A stretch of 55,077 nt of DNA from Bdellovibrionaceae bacterium UBA6502 (GTDB taxonomy: Bacteria; Bdellovibrionota; Bdellovibrionia; Bdellovibrionales; UBA840), in contig DJMA01000008.1 of the NCBI GenBank assembly GCA_002436415.1, positions 3,674-58,750 of the forward strand, given 5' to 3'. Made by a program: the position numbers and the translations under genes. Every line of letters starts with the position of its first letter. Positions within the stretch are counted from its first letter, which is position 1. Positions 44,430-53,051 of this stretch are shown piece by piece. A model generated the notes under the pieces. That model had not been told where the DNA came from. It saw nothing but the letters and a program-made list of their open reading frames with translations, and made no database searches.

Positions 44430-44819
44430 ATGGATACAGTTGCAGATTTTCTAACAAGAATAAGAAATGCAGGTAATGCAGGACATGAAAAAGTAGATAT
44501 TCCTAGCTCTAAATTGAGAAAAGGAATTGCAGAAGTACTTAAAGGCGAAGGTTATATTCGTAACTTCAAAGTTGTTGAAGACGGTCGCCAAGGTATGATG
44601 CGTGTATATTTGAAAACAACAAAAACTGGTGAACCAGTGATTCAAAAGCTTATGCGTGTGAGTCGTCCTGGTCGTCGTGTATATGTTAAAGCCAAAGCGA
44701 TTCCAAAAGTTCGTTCTGGTTATGGTTTAGCAATCTTAAGCACTTCCCAAGGTGTAATGAGCGGTTCTACTGCTACTGAAAAAAGTCTTGGTGGTGAGTA
44801 CTTAGCGAAAGTTTGGTAG
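44430..44819 (+). CDS. rpsH: 30S ribosomal protein S8
   Basis: S8 (129 aa) binds the central domain of 16S rRNA. It begins MDTVADFLTRIRNA. The C terminus GLAILSTSQGVM with GEYLAKVW is typical. Confidence 0.98.
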   Translation: MDTVADFLTRIRNAGNAGHEKVDIPSSKLRKGIAEVLKGEGYIRNFKVVEDGRQGMMRVYLKTTKTGEPVIQKLMRVSRPGRRVYVKAKAIPKVRSGYGLAILSTSQGVMSGSTATEKSLGGEYLAKVW

Positions 44820-44826
44820 GTGTAAT

Positions 44827-45369
44827 ATGTCACGTATTGGAAAAGCGCCCGTAGTTATTAAAGACAAAGTTCAAGTGAGTGTATCTCCTGAGAACGTTGT
44901 AGAAGTAAAAGGTCCAAAATATACTTTGCAAGTTCCTGTTCGCACAGAGATCAACGTTAAAGTAGAAGACGGACAAGTAGTATTGACTCGTAATGATGAC
45001 AGTAAGTCTACTCGTAGCCTTCATGGATTATATAGATCATTAGTTCAAAATGCTGTAACAGGTGTTTCTGATGGTTTTCAAAAAACATTGGTATTAAATG
45101 GTGTAGGTTACAGATCAGCTGTTAAAGGTAAAGTTCTTGAAATGAACCTTGGTTACTCTCACCCAATCAATTTCGATATTCCAACTGGAATTGAAATTGA
45201 AGTGGAAAAAGCAACTACAGTTCACGTTAAAGGAGCTGATAAAGCTTTGGTTGGTCAAACTGCTGCAGAAATTAGAGAGTTTCGTCCACCTGAACCATAT
45301 CTTGGTAAAGGAATTCGTTACTCTGATGAACATATCCGCCGTAAAGCCGGTAAGTCAGCTGGTAAGTAA
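44827..45369 (+). CDS. rplF: 50S ribosomal protein L6
   Basis: L6 (180 aa) lies near the factor-binding site. MSRIGKAPV and the C-terminal signature RPPEPYLGKGIRY are present. Confidence 0.98.
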   Translation: MSRIGKAPVVIKDKVQVSVSPENVVEVKGPKYTLQVPVRTEINVKVEDGQVVLTRNDDSKSTRSLHGLYRSLVQNAVTGVSDGFQKTLVLNGVGYRSAVKGKVLEMNLGYSHPINFDIPTGIEIEVEKATTVHVKGADKALVGQTAAEIREFRPPEPYLGKGIRYSDEHIRRKAGKSAGK

Positions 45370-45381
45370 TAGGGGTTTATT

Positions 45382-45750
45382 ATGAAAATTAAATTCAAGA
45401 AAACAACAAGCCCGAAAGTAAAGAGTCGTTTAAAAGTAAAGGCTCGTATTCGTAGAAAAATTGATGGTACGCCTGAGCGTCCTCGTTTGTCAGTATACAA
45501 AAGTTTGAACCATGTATACGCTCAAATCATTGATGACCAAGGGAATGCAACTTTAGCTAGTGCTTCCAGTTTGAAATTCACTGAGAAAATGAGTGGTGTG
45601 GATAAAGCTAAAGCTGTTGGTAAAGCGGTAGCTGAAGCTGCACAAGCGAAAAACATCAAAAACGTAGTATTTGATCGTAATGGATTTATCTTCCACGGAA
45701 AAATTAAGGCCGTGGCTGAAGCTGCCCGTGAAGCTGGGCTTAATTTCTAG
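45382..45750 (+). CDS. rplR: 50S ribosomal protein L18
   Basis: L18 (122 aa) binds 5S rRNA. RRKIDGTPERPRLSVYKS and the C-terminal VFDRNGFIFHGKIKAVAEAAREAGL are typical. Confidence 0.97.
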   Translation: MKIKFKKTTSPKVKSRLKVKARIRRKIDGTPERPRLSVYKSLNHVYAQIIDDQGNATLASASSLKFTEKMSGVDKAKAVGKAVAEAAQAKNIKNVVFDRNGFIFHGKIKAVAEAAREAGLNF

Positions 45751-45759
45751 GGGAATTGG

Positions 45760-46236
45760 ATGAGCGAACAACAACAAGTACCTGAATTTGAAGAAAGAGT
45801 AGTTGCAATTAACCGTGTAGCTAAAGTGGTAAAGGGTGGACGTAGATTCTCCTTCTCAGCTCTAGTGGTTATCGGTGATGGAAGCGGCCAAATTGGTTTT
45901 GGTTGTGGTAAAGCGAACGAAGTTCCTGCTGCAATTGGTAAAGCTGGTCGTGTAGCTAAAAGAGATTGTGAAAAAGTATATATCGAAGATGGAACGATTT
46001 CTCATGAAGTAATCGGTCGCTTCGGAGCTGCAGAAGTAGTTCTTCGTCCAGCATCACCTGGTACAGGTGTTATCGCTGGTGGTGCGGTTCGTGCCGTACT
46101 AGAGGCAGTTGGAGTTAAAAACGTACTTACAAAGTGTGTTGGAACTCGTAACCCTCATAATGCAGTTCGTGCTACTTTGGACGGTCTTCGTCAGTTACAA
46201 AGTCAAGCAATGGTTGATGAGAGATTAAAGTCGTAG
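45760..46236 (+). CDS. rpsE: 30S ribosomal protein S5
   Basis: S5 (158 aa) contributes to accuracy and the spectinomycin site. VVKGGRRFSFSALVVIGD (loop sensitive-type by inspection) and the C-terminal NPHNAVRATLDGL are present. Confidence 0.97.
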   Translation: MSEQQQVPEFEERVVAINRVAKVVKGGRRFSFSALVVIGDGSGQIGFGCGKANEVPAAIGKAGRVAKRDCEKVYIEDGTISHEVIGRFGAAEVVLRPASPGTGVIAGGAVRAVLEAVGVKNVLTKCVGTRNPHNAVRATLDGLRQLQSQAMVDERLKS

Positions 46237-46245
46237 GAGGCCAAA

Positions 46246-46431
46246 ATGGCTAAAAGTTTTCGTGTTAAGTTAAAAAAGAGCACTATTGGCTGTACTGAAA
46301 CTCAAAAAGAAACAGTTCGTTGCCTAGGGCTTCGTAAAATTGGTCAAGAAAAAGTTTTTGCTGATAATCCAGCTGTTCGTGGACAGATTTTTAAAATTCA
46401 GCATCTTCTAGATGTTACTGTGGAGAAATAA
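46246..46431 (+). CDS. rpmD: 50S ribosomal protein L30
   Basis: L30 (61 aa) is a small 23S-binding protein. KLKKSTIGCTETQKETVRCLGLRKIG fits the family. AGGAGG precedes its start. rplO starts one base after its stop. Confidence 0.95.
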   Translation: MAKSFRVKLKKSTIGCTETQKETVRCLGLRKIGQEKVFADNPAVRGQIFKIQHLLDVTVEK

Positions 46432-46432
46432 T

Positions 46433-46870
46433 ATGAGCTTGTTAAGTAACTTAGAAATTAAAGAAGGTTCGACAAAAAATCGTAAACGTGTTGGTCGCGG
46501 TCAGGGTTCTGGCTGGGGAAAACAAGCTGCGAAGGGTCATAAAGGACAAAAAGCTCGTTCTGGTGGAAAAAATGTTCCGGGTTTCGAAGGTGGTCAAATG
46601 CCTTTAATCCGTCGTATTCCTAAGTTTGGATTCACTCCAGGTAGCAGAAACCGTTACACAATCATCAATTTGTCTAGATTGACAGCACTTGATGGTGAGG
46701 TTACTCCAGAGAGTCTTTTAGAAAAAGGTTGGCTAAAGAAGGGCGAAAAGCTTAAAATCTTAGGCGACGGAGAAATCACAAAAGCAATCAACGTGAAAGC
46801 TCACAAGTTCAGTGCTTCTGCTAAAGAGGCGATTGAAAAAGCTGGTGGGTCTGCATCCGTTCTAGATTAA
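46433..46870 (+). CDS. rplO: 50S ribosomal protein L15
   Basis: L15 (145 aa) begins MSLLSNLEIKEGSTKN at 46433, with the glycine-rich GRGQGSGWGKQAAKGHKGQKAR. An upstream in-frame start at 46412 inside rpmD is rejected. It is followed by secY. Confidence 0.96.
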   Translation: MSLLSNLEIKEGSTKNRKRVGRGQGSGWGKQAAKGHKGQKARSGGKNVPGFEGGQMPLIRRIPKFGFTPGSRNRYTIINLSRLTALDGEVTPESLLEKGWLKKGEKLKILGDGEITKAINVKAHKFSASAKEAIEKAGGSASVLD

Positions 46871-46897
46871 TATTTTTTTGCAACAGGGGATCAAAGA

Positions 46898-48217
46898 GTG
46901 TCAGCAGTTGAGGGTATCGCAAAGAACGAAGAGTTAAGAAAACGCATAGGTTTTACCTTATTTGTATTGGTTATTTATAGATTAGGGGTTCATATTCCAA
47001 CACCTGGTGTGGATGGAAACGCTGTTATGAACTTCTTCCAATCACAAGGCGGATTCTTCAATGTTTTTAACCTTTTTTCTGGTGGCGCTTTAGAACGATT
47101 CTCTGTTCTAGCTCTAGGGATCATGCCTTATATCTCTAGTTCAATTATTTTTCAGTTACTGACTTCAGTAATTCCTCAGCTCGAGCAGTTGAAGAAAGAA
47201 GGGGAGTCAGGTCGTAAAAAAATCAATCAATACACTCGTTACGGAACCATTGTACTAGCAATTGTACAGGGTTACGGAATTAGTACATTTTTGAAAAACC
47301 CACCGGGTGGAGAGGCTTTAGTTCTTTCTAATTCTGTGGGATTTCTTCCGTTTGAGTTGATGACGATAATTACTCTGACAGCAGGAACTTGTTTCTTGAT
47401 GTGGCTGGGTGAGCAAATTACTGAGCGTGGTATCGGTAATGGTGCCAGTCTTATCATTTTTGCTGGTATCGCTGCAAATATTCCAGCAGGAATTAGTCAA
47501 ACATATAATCTTGTAGCTGACTCTACAATCAATCCTCTAATGGCGTTGGTTCTTGCAGCTTTCATGATTATTACAATTGGTTTGGTTATTTTCCTAGAAG
47601 TAGGGCAGAGAAGAATCCCAATTCAATATTCTGCTAGAGGTCAAGGTCGCCAGGCTATGTCTGCACCGCAATCTCATCTTCCTTTGAAGATTAATTTTTC
47701 GGGTGTAATTCCTCCGATTTTTGCTTCAAGTTTATTGTTGTTTCCAGCAACTATTACTCAGTTCGTACAAGCGCCTTGGCTACAAAGTATCCAAGATTCT
47801 TTAGCTCCAAATGGTACTTTGTATAATGTATTGTTTGTTGGTTTAATTGTGTTTTTCTGTTTTTTCTATACTCAGATTGTATTTAATCCTTCTGAAGTTG
47901 CTGAGAACCTTAAAAAATCGGGTGGCTTTGTGCCAGGTATTCGTGCTGGTAAAGCTACTTCCGATTATATAATGAGAATTTTAGATAGAATTAATGTTGG
48001 TGGTGCGATTTATTTAAGTGCCATCTGTATTTTACCAGGTTTGTTAATTGCTACCCTTGGTGTTCCATTTTATTTCGGTGGAACTAGCTTGTTGATTTTA
48101 GTTGGTGTTGCTCTTGATACAACTCAACAAATTCAATCTCATATGTTGAACCAAAAGTATGATGCTTTTTCACGAGGCCCTAAGGTTAAAATGAAAAGCA
48201 GAAGGGTACAGTTCTAA
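46898..48217 (+). CDS. secY: Preprotein translocase subunit SecY
   Basis: SecY (439 aa) is the ten-helix pore of the Sec translocon. IGFTLFVLVIYRLGVHIPTPG (TM1), the plug region FFNVFNLFSGGAL and GIMPYISSSIIFQLL are present, as is the C-terminal RRVQF end. The start is GTG. Its TAA shares one base with the adk start codon. Confidence 0.97.
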   Translation: MSAVEGIAKNEELRKRIGFTLFVLVIYRLGVHIPTPGVDGNAVMNFFQSQGGFFNVFNLFSGGALERFSVLALGIMPYISSSIIFQLLTSVIPQLEQLKKEGESGRKKINQYTRYGTIVLAIVQGYGISTFLKNPPGGEALVLSNSVGFLPFELMTIITLTAGTCFLMWLGEQITERGIGNGASLIIFAGIAANIPAGISQTYNLVADSTINPLMALVLAAFMIITIGLVIFLEVGQRRIPIQYSARGQGRQAMSAPQSHLPLKINFSGVIPPIFASSLLLFPATITQFVQAPWLQSIQDSLAPNGTLYNVLFVGLIVFFCFFYTQIVFNPSEVAENLKKSGGFVPGIRAGKATSDYIMRILDRINVGGAIYLSAICILPGLLIATLGVPFYFGGTSLLILVGVALDTTQQIQSHMLNQKYDAFSRGPKVKMKSRRVQF

Positions 48218-48855
48218 TGAATATATTGCTTTTTGGTCCTCCAGGGGCAGGTAAAGGTACTCAATCAGCGCTTCTTAAGGAGCGCTTAAATATGTTACAT
48301 ATTAGCACTGGCGACTTGTTCAGAGCTAATATTAAAGGTCAGACAGAGCTAGGCTTAAAAGCTAAAGCAATTATTGATAGAGGAGACCTTGTTCCTGATG
48401 AAATTACCATTGGAATGGTGGAGCAAGAGTTTCAAAAGATGTCTGGTCAAAGTTTTATTTTAGATGGCTTTCCGCGAACAGTTGCACAGGCGGAAGCTTT
48501 AGATAGGCTGCTGGCAACAAATAACATGGATCTTGGTAAGGCAATCTTTATGGATGTGTCACACGACTACCTAGTGAAACGTTTAACAGGTCGCCGAGTG
48601 TGTTCTGATTGCGGTGCTACTTTTCACGTAGATGCAATGCCTCCTAAAAAAGAAGGTGTTTGTGATAATTGCGGCGGAGAGTTGAAGCAACGTAAAGACG
48701 ATCATGAGTCAGTTATCTCTACGAGATTAAAAGCTTATGAAGAAAATACACTACCGGTACTTGAGTACTACAAAGAGGCTGGAAAGTACGTTGAGGTTGA
48801 TGGGCTTGGTGAAACAGAGGATGTTTACAAGCGAATCGCAGCGGAACTAGCTTAG
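48217..48855 (+). CDS. adk: Adenylate kinase (zinc-LID type)
   Basis: Adenylate kinase (212 aa) interconverts ATP, AMP and ADP. The P-loop GPPGAGKGT (residues 7-15), FILDGFPRT and RLTGRR are present. The LID domain carries four Cys (129, 132, 149, 152), indicating a zinc-stabilised LID. It sits in the usual place after secY. The following genes that many bacteria have (map, infA) are absent here. Confidence 0.97.
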   Translation: MNILLFGPPGAGKGTQSALLKERLNMLHISTGDLFRANIKGQTELGLKAKAIIDRGDLVPDEITIGMVEQEFQKMSGQSFILDGFPRTVAQAEALDRLLATNNMDLGKAIFMDVSHDYLVKRLTGRRVCSDCGATFHVDAMPPKKEGVCDNCGGELKQRKDDHESVISTRLKAYEENTLPVLEYYKEAGKYVEVDGLGETEDVYKRIAAELA

Positions 48856-49014
48856 TTTCTGGCATTTTTCACCAACTCCTGGACGGAGTTTTGCTGGGAA
48901 TAAAAAAAGTAAAAAATTGGTTGAAATTAGTGGACAGCTATATTCGTGGGTGTTAGAGTCCGGCGTCTATAAATTGTCTATTGCTATGAGGCGTTAAGTC
49001 CTTAGGAGTTAAAA

Positions 49015-49128
49015 ATGAAGGTTCGTGCTTCCGTAAAGAAGATTTGCAATAAATGCAAAGTAATTAAACGTAAAGGTATTGTTCGCGTAATTTGTGAAAA
49101 CCCAAAACACAAACAGCGTCAGGGGTAG
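49015..49128 (+). CDS. rpmJ: 50S ribosomal protein L36
   Basis: This short gene encodes 37 aa: MKVRASVKKICNKCKVIKR, then RVICENPKHKQRQG. The four zinc ligands are Cys11, Cys14, Cys27 and His32, the standard zinc-binding C+ form of L36. TTAGGAGTT precedes the ATG. A 160-base gap with a weak hairpin (ACTCC/GGAGT) separates it from adk. Confidence 0.96.
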   Translation: MKVRASVKKICNKCKVIKRKGIVRVICENPKHKQRQG

Positions 49129-49134
49129 TAAGTT

Positions 49135-49503
49135 ATGGCTCGTATTGCAGGTGTTGATTTACCAAAAAACAAAAGAATGGAAATTGCTTTGACCTATGTA
49201 TATGGAATCGGTCAAGTGACAGCGAGAAAAATCTGTGACGATCTAAAAATTGATCGTGGAATGAAAGCTCATGAGCTAACTGATGCTCACGTAAACGATT
49301 TACGTCAAGCTTTAGAGGGAGACTACACTGTTGAAGGTGATCTTCGTCGTGAAGTTTCGATGAATATCAAGCGTTTGATGGATTTAGGTTGTTACCGTGG
49401 ATTACGTCATCGTCGTGGTTTACCAGCAAATGGTCAAAACACACGTAACAACTCAAGAACTCGTAAAGGTCCTAAAAAGACTGTTGCTAACAAGAAAAAA
49501 TAG
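49135..49503 (+). CDS. rpsM: 30S ribosomal protein S13
   Basis: S13 (122 aa) forms head bridges to the 50S. MARIAGVDLPKNKR and the basic C terminus GLRHRRGLPANGQNTRNNSRTRKGP are typical. Confidence 0.98.
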   Translation: MARIAGVDLPKNKRMEIALTYVYGIGQVTARKICDDLKIDRGMKAHELTDAHVNDLRQALEGDYTVEGDLRREVSMNIKRLMDLGCYRGLRHRRGLPANGQNTRNNSRTRKGPKKTVANKKK

Positions 49504-49519
49504 GTCGAGGTAGATTGTA

Positions 49520-49909
49520 ATGGCTGGAAAAAGAACTAGCACAAAAAAGAAAGTTAAAAAGAACATCCCGGTTGGGAATTGTTATATTCAATGTGGATTC
49601 GGTAACACTATCGTAACTATGACAGATGCGGATGGTGGAGCTGTTTCTTGGTCAAGTGCAGGGCACTTAGGTTTTAAAGGAAGTCGTAAAGGTACTCCTT
49701 TTGCTGCACAAATGGCTGCTGAAGACGCTGCTAAAAAAGCAATGGAACATGGAATGAAGACTGTGTCTGTATATTTGAAAGGACCAGGGGCAGGTCGTGA
49801 GCCTGCAGTTCGTGCAATTGCTGCTGCTGGATTAAAAGTAACTTCAATGAGAGATGTAACTCCAATTCCACATAATGGATGTCGTCCTCCAAAAAGAAGA
49901 AGAGTGTAA
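49520..49909 (+). CDS. rpsK: 30S ribosomal protein S11
   Basis: S11 (129 aa) lies on the platform near the mRNA exit. It has GFKGSRKGTPFAAQMA, KGPGAGREPAVRAI and the invariant C terminus TPIPHNGCRPPKRRRV. Confidence 0.98.
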   Translation: MAGKRTSTKKKVKKNIPVGNCYIQCGFGNTIVTMTDADGGAVSWSSAGHLGFKGSRKGTPFAAQMAAEDAAKKAMEHGMKTVSVYLKGPGAGREPAVRAIAAAGLKVTSMRDVTPIPHNGCRPPKRRRV

Positions 49910-49919
49910 GGAGTAGGTC

Positions 49920-50540
49920 GTGAGTAAAATTATTGGTAGTGTTTGTAAATTATGTCGTCGTGAACACACGAAGCTTTTCCTTAAAGGAAGTCGTTGTTTT
50001 ACTGATAAATGTTCTTTCGATCGTAGATCATACCCACCAGGACAACACGGTCAAAGCCGTATGAAGTTCTCTGAGTTTGCTCTTCAATTGCGTGAAAAAC
50101 AAAAAGTTAGACGTTATTACGGTGTGTTTGAAAAACAATTCCGTAAGATGTTTAAAATTGCTGATGGCCGTAAAGGTGAGACTGGTTTTAACTTGTTACA
50201 AGCTTTAGAACTACGTCTTGATAGCGTTGTTTATAATATGGGCTTTGCCGAGAGCAGAAGACAGGCAAAACAATTAATTGCACATAAACATTTTGCAGTT
50301 AATGGAAAACGCGTTAGTATTCCATCTATGGCTCTAAAACTAGGTGATGTAATCGAAGTTTTAGAAAAAAGTACTGAGAAAACCCCAATCATGGCTGGTA
50401 AAGAGTTAGCTAAGACTCGTGAAGTTCCTGCTTGGGTTGAAGTAGATGGAAACAAGGGTACGATCAAGGATCTTCCAACTCGTGAGCAAATCAGCTTGCA
50501 AGTTGAAGAGAATATGATTGTTGAGTACTACTCTCGTTAA
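49920..50540 (+). CDS. rpsD: 30S ribosomal protein S4 (zinc-binding form)
   Basis: S4 (206 aa) starts 30S assembly and in E. coli represses the alpha operon. The N terminus has Cys9, Cys12, Cys26 and Cys31, a zinc-binding C+ form, then YPPGQHG. The S4 RNA-binding domain includes FAESRRQAKQLIAHKHFAVNG. It starts at GTG, ten bases after rpsK. Confidence 0.97.
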   Translation: MSKIIGSVCKLCRREHTKLFLKGSRCFTDKCSFDRRSYPPGQHGQSRMKFSEFALQLREKQKVRRYYGVFEKQFRKMFKIADGRKGETGFNLLQALELRLDSVVYNMGFAESRRQAKQLIAHKHFAVNGKRVSIPSMALKLGDVIEVLEKSTEKTPIMAGKELAKTREVPAWVEVDGNKGTIKDLPTREQISLQVEENMIVEYYSR

Positions 50541-50555
50541 TTTTAAGGAGTTAGA

Positions 50556-51572
50556 ATGCAAGAGCAATATTTTAAAACATGGCGTGATCTTATCAAACCG
50601 AAATCTTATGAGGCTGATAAGGATACTCTTAAAGACAGTTACGGTAAGTTTTCAATCAAACCTCTTGAAAGAGGTTATGGTGTAACTCTAGGTAACTCTT
50701 TGAGAAGAGTGATGCTATCATCAATGATGGGAACAGGTATTCATGCTGTTCACTTCGATGGAGTATTACACGAGTTTAGTACTATCCCAGAAGTTATGGA
50801 AGATGTTCAAGATATCATCCTTAACCTAAAAGAAGTTCGTTTTCGTCAGTATGATTCAGATGTAAAAACTCTTAGAATCTCTAAGCAAGGCCCAGGTGTA
50901 GTAACAGCAGCTGACATTATCTTGCCTGAAGGAATCGAAGTAATTAACAAAGATCAACATATTTGTACATTAGGTAACAATGCTAACTTTACAGCTGAGT
51001 TATTGACTCGCTTTTACAGAGGTTACGTTCAATCTGATGAGCATGGTATTGATCTTCCAGTAAATTACATTCCAGTAGATACTATTTTTAGCCCTGTTCG
51101 TAGAGTAAACTATACAGTTTCTCAGGCTCGTGTTGGTCAAAGAACAGACTACGATGCTTTAGTTCTAGAAGTTTGGACAGATGGTTCCATTCGTCCAGAT
51201 GAAGCGATTTCTATTGGTTCTAAAATTTTAAAAGAGCAACTTCAGGTTTTCATCAATTTTGATGAAGCTCTTGAAAAGACAGAAGAAGAAGTTAAAGAAT
51301 CTAAGCCTACGCTTAACGAAAATCTTTTCCGTTCTGTTGATGATCTTGAGCTTTCAGTTCGTAGTGCGAACTGTTTGAAGAACGCAAATATTCGTTACAT
51401 AGGTGAATTGGTTACTCGTTCAGAAGGCGAAATGCTTAAAACTAAAAACTTCGGTCGTAAGTCTTTGAATGAGATTAAAGAATTATTAGGTGAAATGGGT
51501 CTGTCTCTTGGTATGAAGATTGACGGATGGCCACCAGCAGATTGGAATCCAGACGCACGTGCTGGGCAGTAA
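50556..51572 (+). CDS. rpoA: DNA-directed RNA polymerase subunit alpha
   Basis: This 338-aa subunit has the N-terminal assembly domain (KPLERGYGVTLGNSLRRVMLSSMMG) and a linker. The C-terminal DNA/activator-binding domain follows (LELSVRSANCLKNANI, NFGRKSLNEIKELL). Length is normal. TAAGGAG precedes the ATG. It lies in the classic position between rpsD and rplQ. Confidence 0.98.
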   Translation: MQEQYFKTWRDLIKPKSYEADKDTLKDSYGKFSIKPLERGYGVTLGNSLRRVMLSSMMGTGIHAVHFDGVLHEFSTIPEVMEDVQDIILNLKEVRFRQYDSDVKTLRISKQGPGVVTAADIILPEGIEVINKDQHICTLGNNANFTAELLTRFYRGYVQSDEHGIDLPVNYIPVDTIFSPVRRVNYTVSQARVGQRTDYDALVLEVWTDGSIRPDEAISIGSKILKEQLQVFINFDEALEKTEEEVKESKPTLNENLFRSVDDLELSVRSANCLKNANIRYIGELVTRSEGEMLKTKNFGRKSLNEIKELLGEMGLSLGMKIDGWPPADWNPDARAGQ

Positions 51573-51585
51573 TTAGAGGTTAAAA

Positions 51586-52188
51586 ATGAGACATAGAGTT
51601 CAGAACAAAAGATTCGGTAGAAGTAACGGTCATCGTAAAGCCTTGATTCGTAATTTAGTAACTTCTTTGGTAGAGCATGAGCGTATCACTACGACTTTGC
51701 CAAAAGCGAAAGAATTACGTCGTCACGTTGAGCGCGCTATTACTGCTGGTAAAAAAGAAGATGTTGCAACGATTCGTACTTTGTTGGCTAAATATCCAAA
51801 TAAAGATACTGTTAAGAAAATCGTAAGTGATTTGTCTCCTCGTTTCAAAGAGCGTCCAGGCGGATACACTCGTATTTTGAAACTAGGTGAGCGTCCTGGT
51901 GATGCTGCTGAAATGGCAATCATTGAGTTTGTAGATTTCACTCTTCCTGAAGTTGTAGAAGAAAAAAAGGAAGAAGAAGTTAAAGCTGCTAAGAAAACTG
52001 CGGCAAAGCAAGCTGCGAAGAAAAAAACAGCCAAAAAGAAAGCTGCAACAGCAAACAAGAAAAAATCAGTAGCAAAGAAAAAGACTGCTGCTAAAAAGAA
52101 AACTGCTAAGAAAAAAGCGGCAAAGAAAACAGCTGCTAAAAAGACAGCAGCGAAGAAGAAAACTGCTAAGAAGAAAGCTTCTAAGTAA
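51586..52188 (+). CDS. rplQ: 50S ribosomal protein L17 with histone-H1-like Lys/Ala tail
   Basis: Residues 1-118 are a complete L17 (MRHRVQNKRFGRSNGHRKAL, then GGYTRILKL and the EFVDF end). A short acidic linker follows at 122-131. Residues 132-200 consist almost only of Lys, Ala and Thr in repeats such as AAKKTAAKKKT. Ordinary L17 proteins end near residue 120-130. The tail resembles histone H1/Hc1-type proteins and could bind rRNA or DNA. The gene ends the operon. Confidence 0.95.
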   Translation: MRHRVQNKRFGRSNGHRKALIRNLVTSLVEHERITTTLPKAKELRRHVERAITAGKKEDVATIRTLLAKYPNKDTVKKIVSDLSPRFKERPGGYTRILKLGERPGDAAEMAIIEFVDFTLPEVVEEKKEEEVKAAKKTAAKQAAKKKTAKKKAATANKKKSVAKKKTAAKKKTAKKKAAKKTAAKKTAAKKKTAKKKASK

Positions 52189-52208
52189 TTTTCTGAAGAT
52201 TAAAGTGA

Positions 52209-52238
52209 AAGCTCAGACTATGTCTGGGCTTTTTTTTT
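52209..52238 (+). terminator. Terminator of the S10-spc-alpha operon
   Basis: AAGCTCAGAC pairs with GTCTGGGCTT, with one G-U pair, and runs into nine Ts, about 20 bases after the rplQ stop. Confidence 0.92.
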
Positions 52239-52888
52239 GACTTTTTAAAGACCAGTTTTAGTTTTTGGTAAATAATGGTGAATATATATTTTGAAGTTAG
52301 GTCTTATTAAGTGTTTTTGTGTGGAATCAATCGGTTTATTTTTTTAATTTAGATCTGCTTAGGTTCATTGTTTTTCCTATTTGCTTTCTTAGCCGATTTT
52401 TCCTGAGTTTGATTTTTTATTAATTGTCATTCTACCGAAAAAAAATGATAAAAGATTTTGCAGCACGAAAGTTTAGGGATGGCTGGAAATTGCTATATTC
52501 GGAAATTTCTTTTTTCACTTTCTATTTTTTTGTACTTATTATTCATTTTATGAATACAAGACTTATTTTACTGATCAATTTTGAGGTTTGGAAATTAGAT
52601 CCGTAAAAAAATAATCAATAGATGTCTGATGACTGTGCCACTTAGTAACGAAAAAATATAAAAGCCTATAATCTTTTTGATATTAAAATTTATTTTTTTT
52701 AACTTAGGAAGCTGTCCAAGTTTATGGCTTTTTATTTTTAATGTATTTCATCGCAACAGATTAATTTGAAGGTGGTTGGATGGTGGCTTTAAGTTTTTGG
52801 AAATTCCGTTTTTAAACTAAATTATGGCCAACTAAGAGTTTTACTTATTCAGTGCTCAGTAAAGAGACCTAGATGTATCATTGAGAAT
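52239..52888. other. AT-rich intergenic region without a supportable gene
   Basis: About 650 bases of very AT-rich sequence. A 60-codon frame at 52424-52606 could encode a hydrophobic peptide, but it has no ribosome-binding site and a TTG start. Repeat copy G follows. Confidence 0.5.
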
Positions 52889-53044
52889 GAACAAGTTCAT
52901 TTAGTTGTGGATGGAAATACAAATTGCTGAGAACGAACTAGTTTATTTAAAATAGCTAAAAATTAAAATTTTACTGGAAAGTAGCAAGGGATTTTAACCG
53001 TGGTTTTGCGGACTAAATCCATCCGCAATCGAATGGACCAGTTT
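52889..53044. repeat. MITE-like element, copy G
   Basis: The right end (53021-53044) is clear: ATCCGCAATCGAATGGACCA then GTTT. The left end is degenerate (AGTTCATTTAGTTGTGGATG), found at the expected distance. It lies seven bases before the stop codon of the minus-strand thioredoxin gene. Confidence 0.6.
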
Positions 53045-53051
53045 ATATATG

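Noticed and set aside
52424..52606. 60-codon hydrophobic frame after the alpha operon
   Set aside because: TTG start, no ribosome-binding site, very AT-rich; probably chance.
3286..53044. Interpreting the ~150-bp repeats as a CRISPR array or as insertion sequences
   Set aside because: They are dispersed, have inverted ends and varied interiors, and encode no transposase. There is no regular repeat-spacer pattern anywhere in the window.
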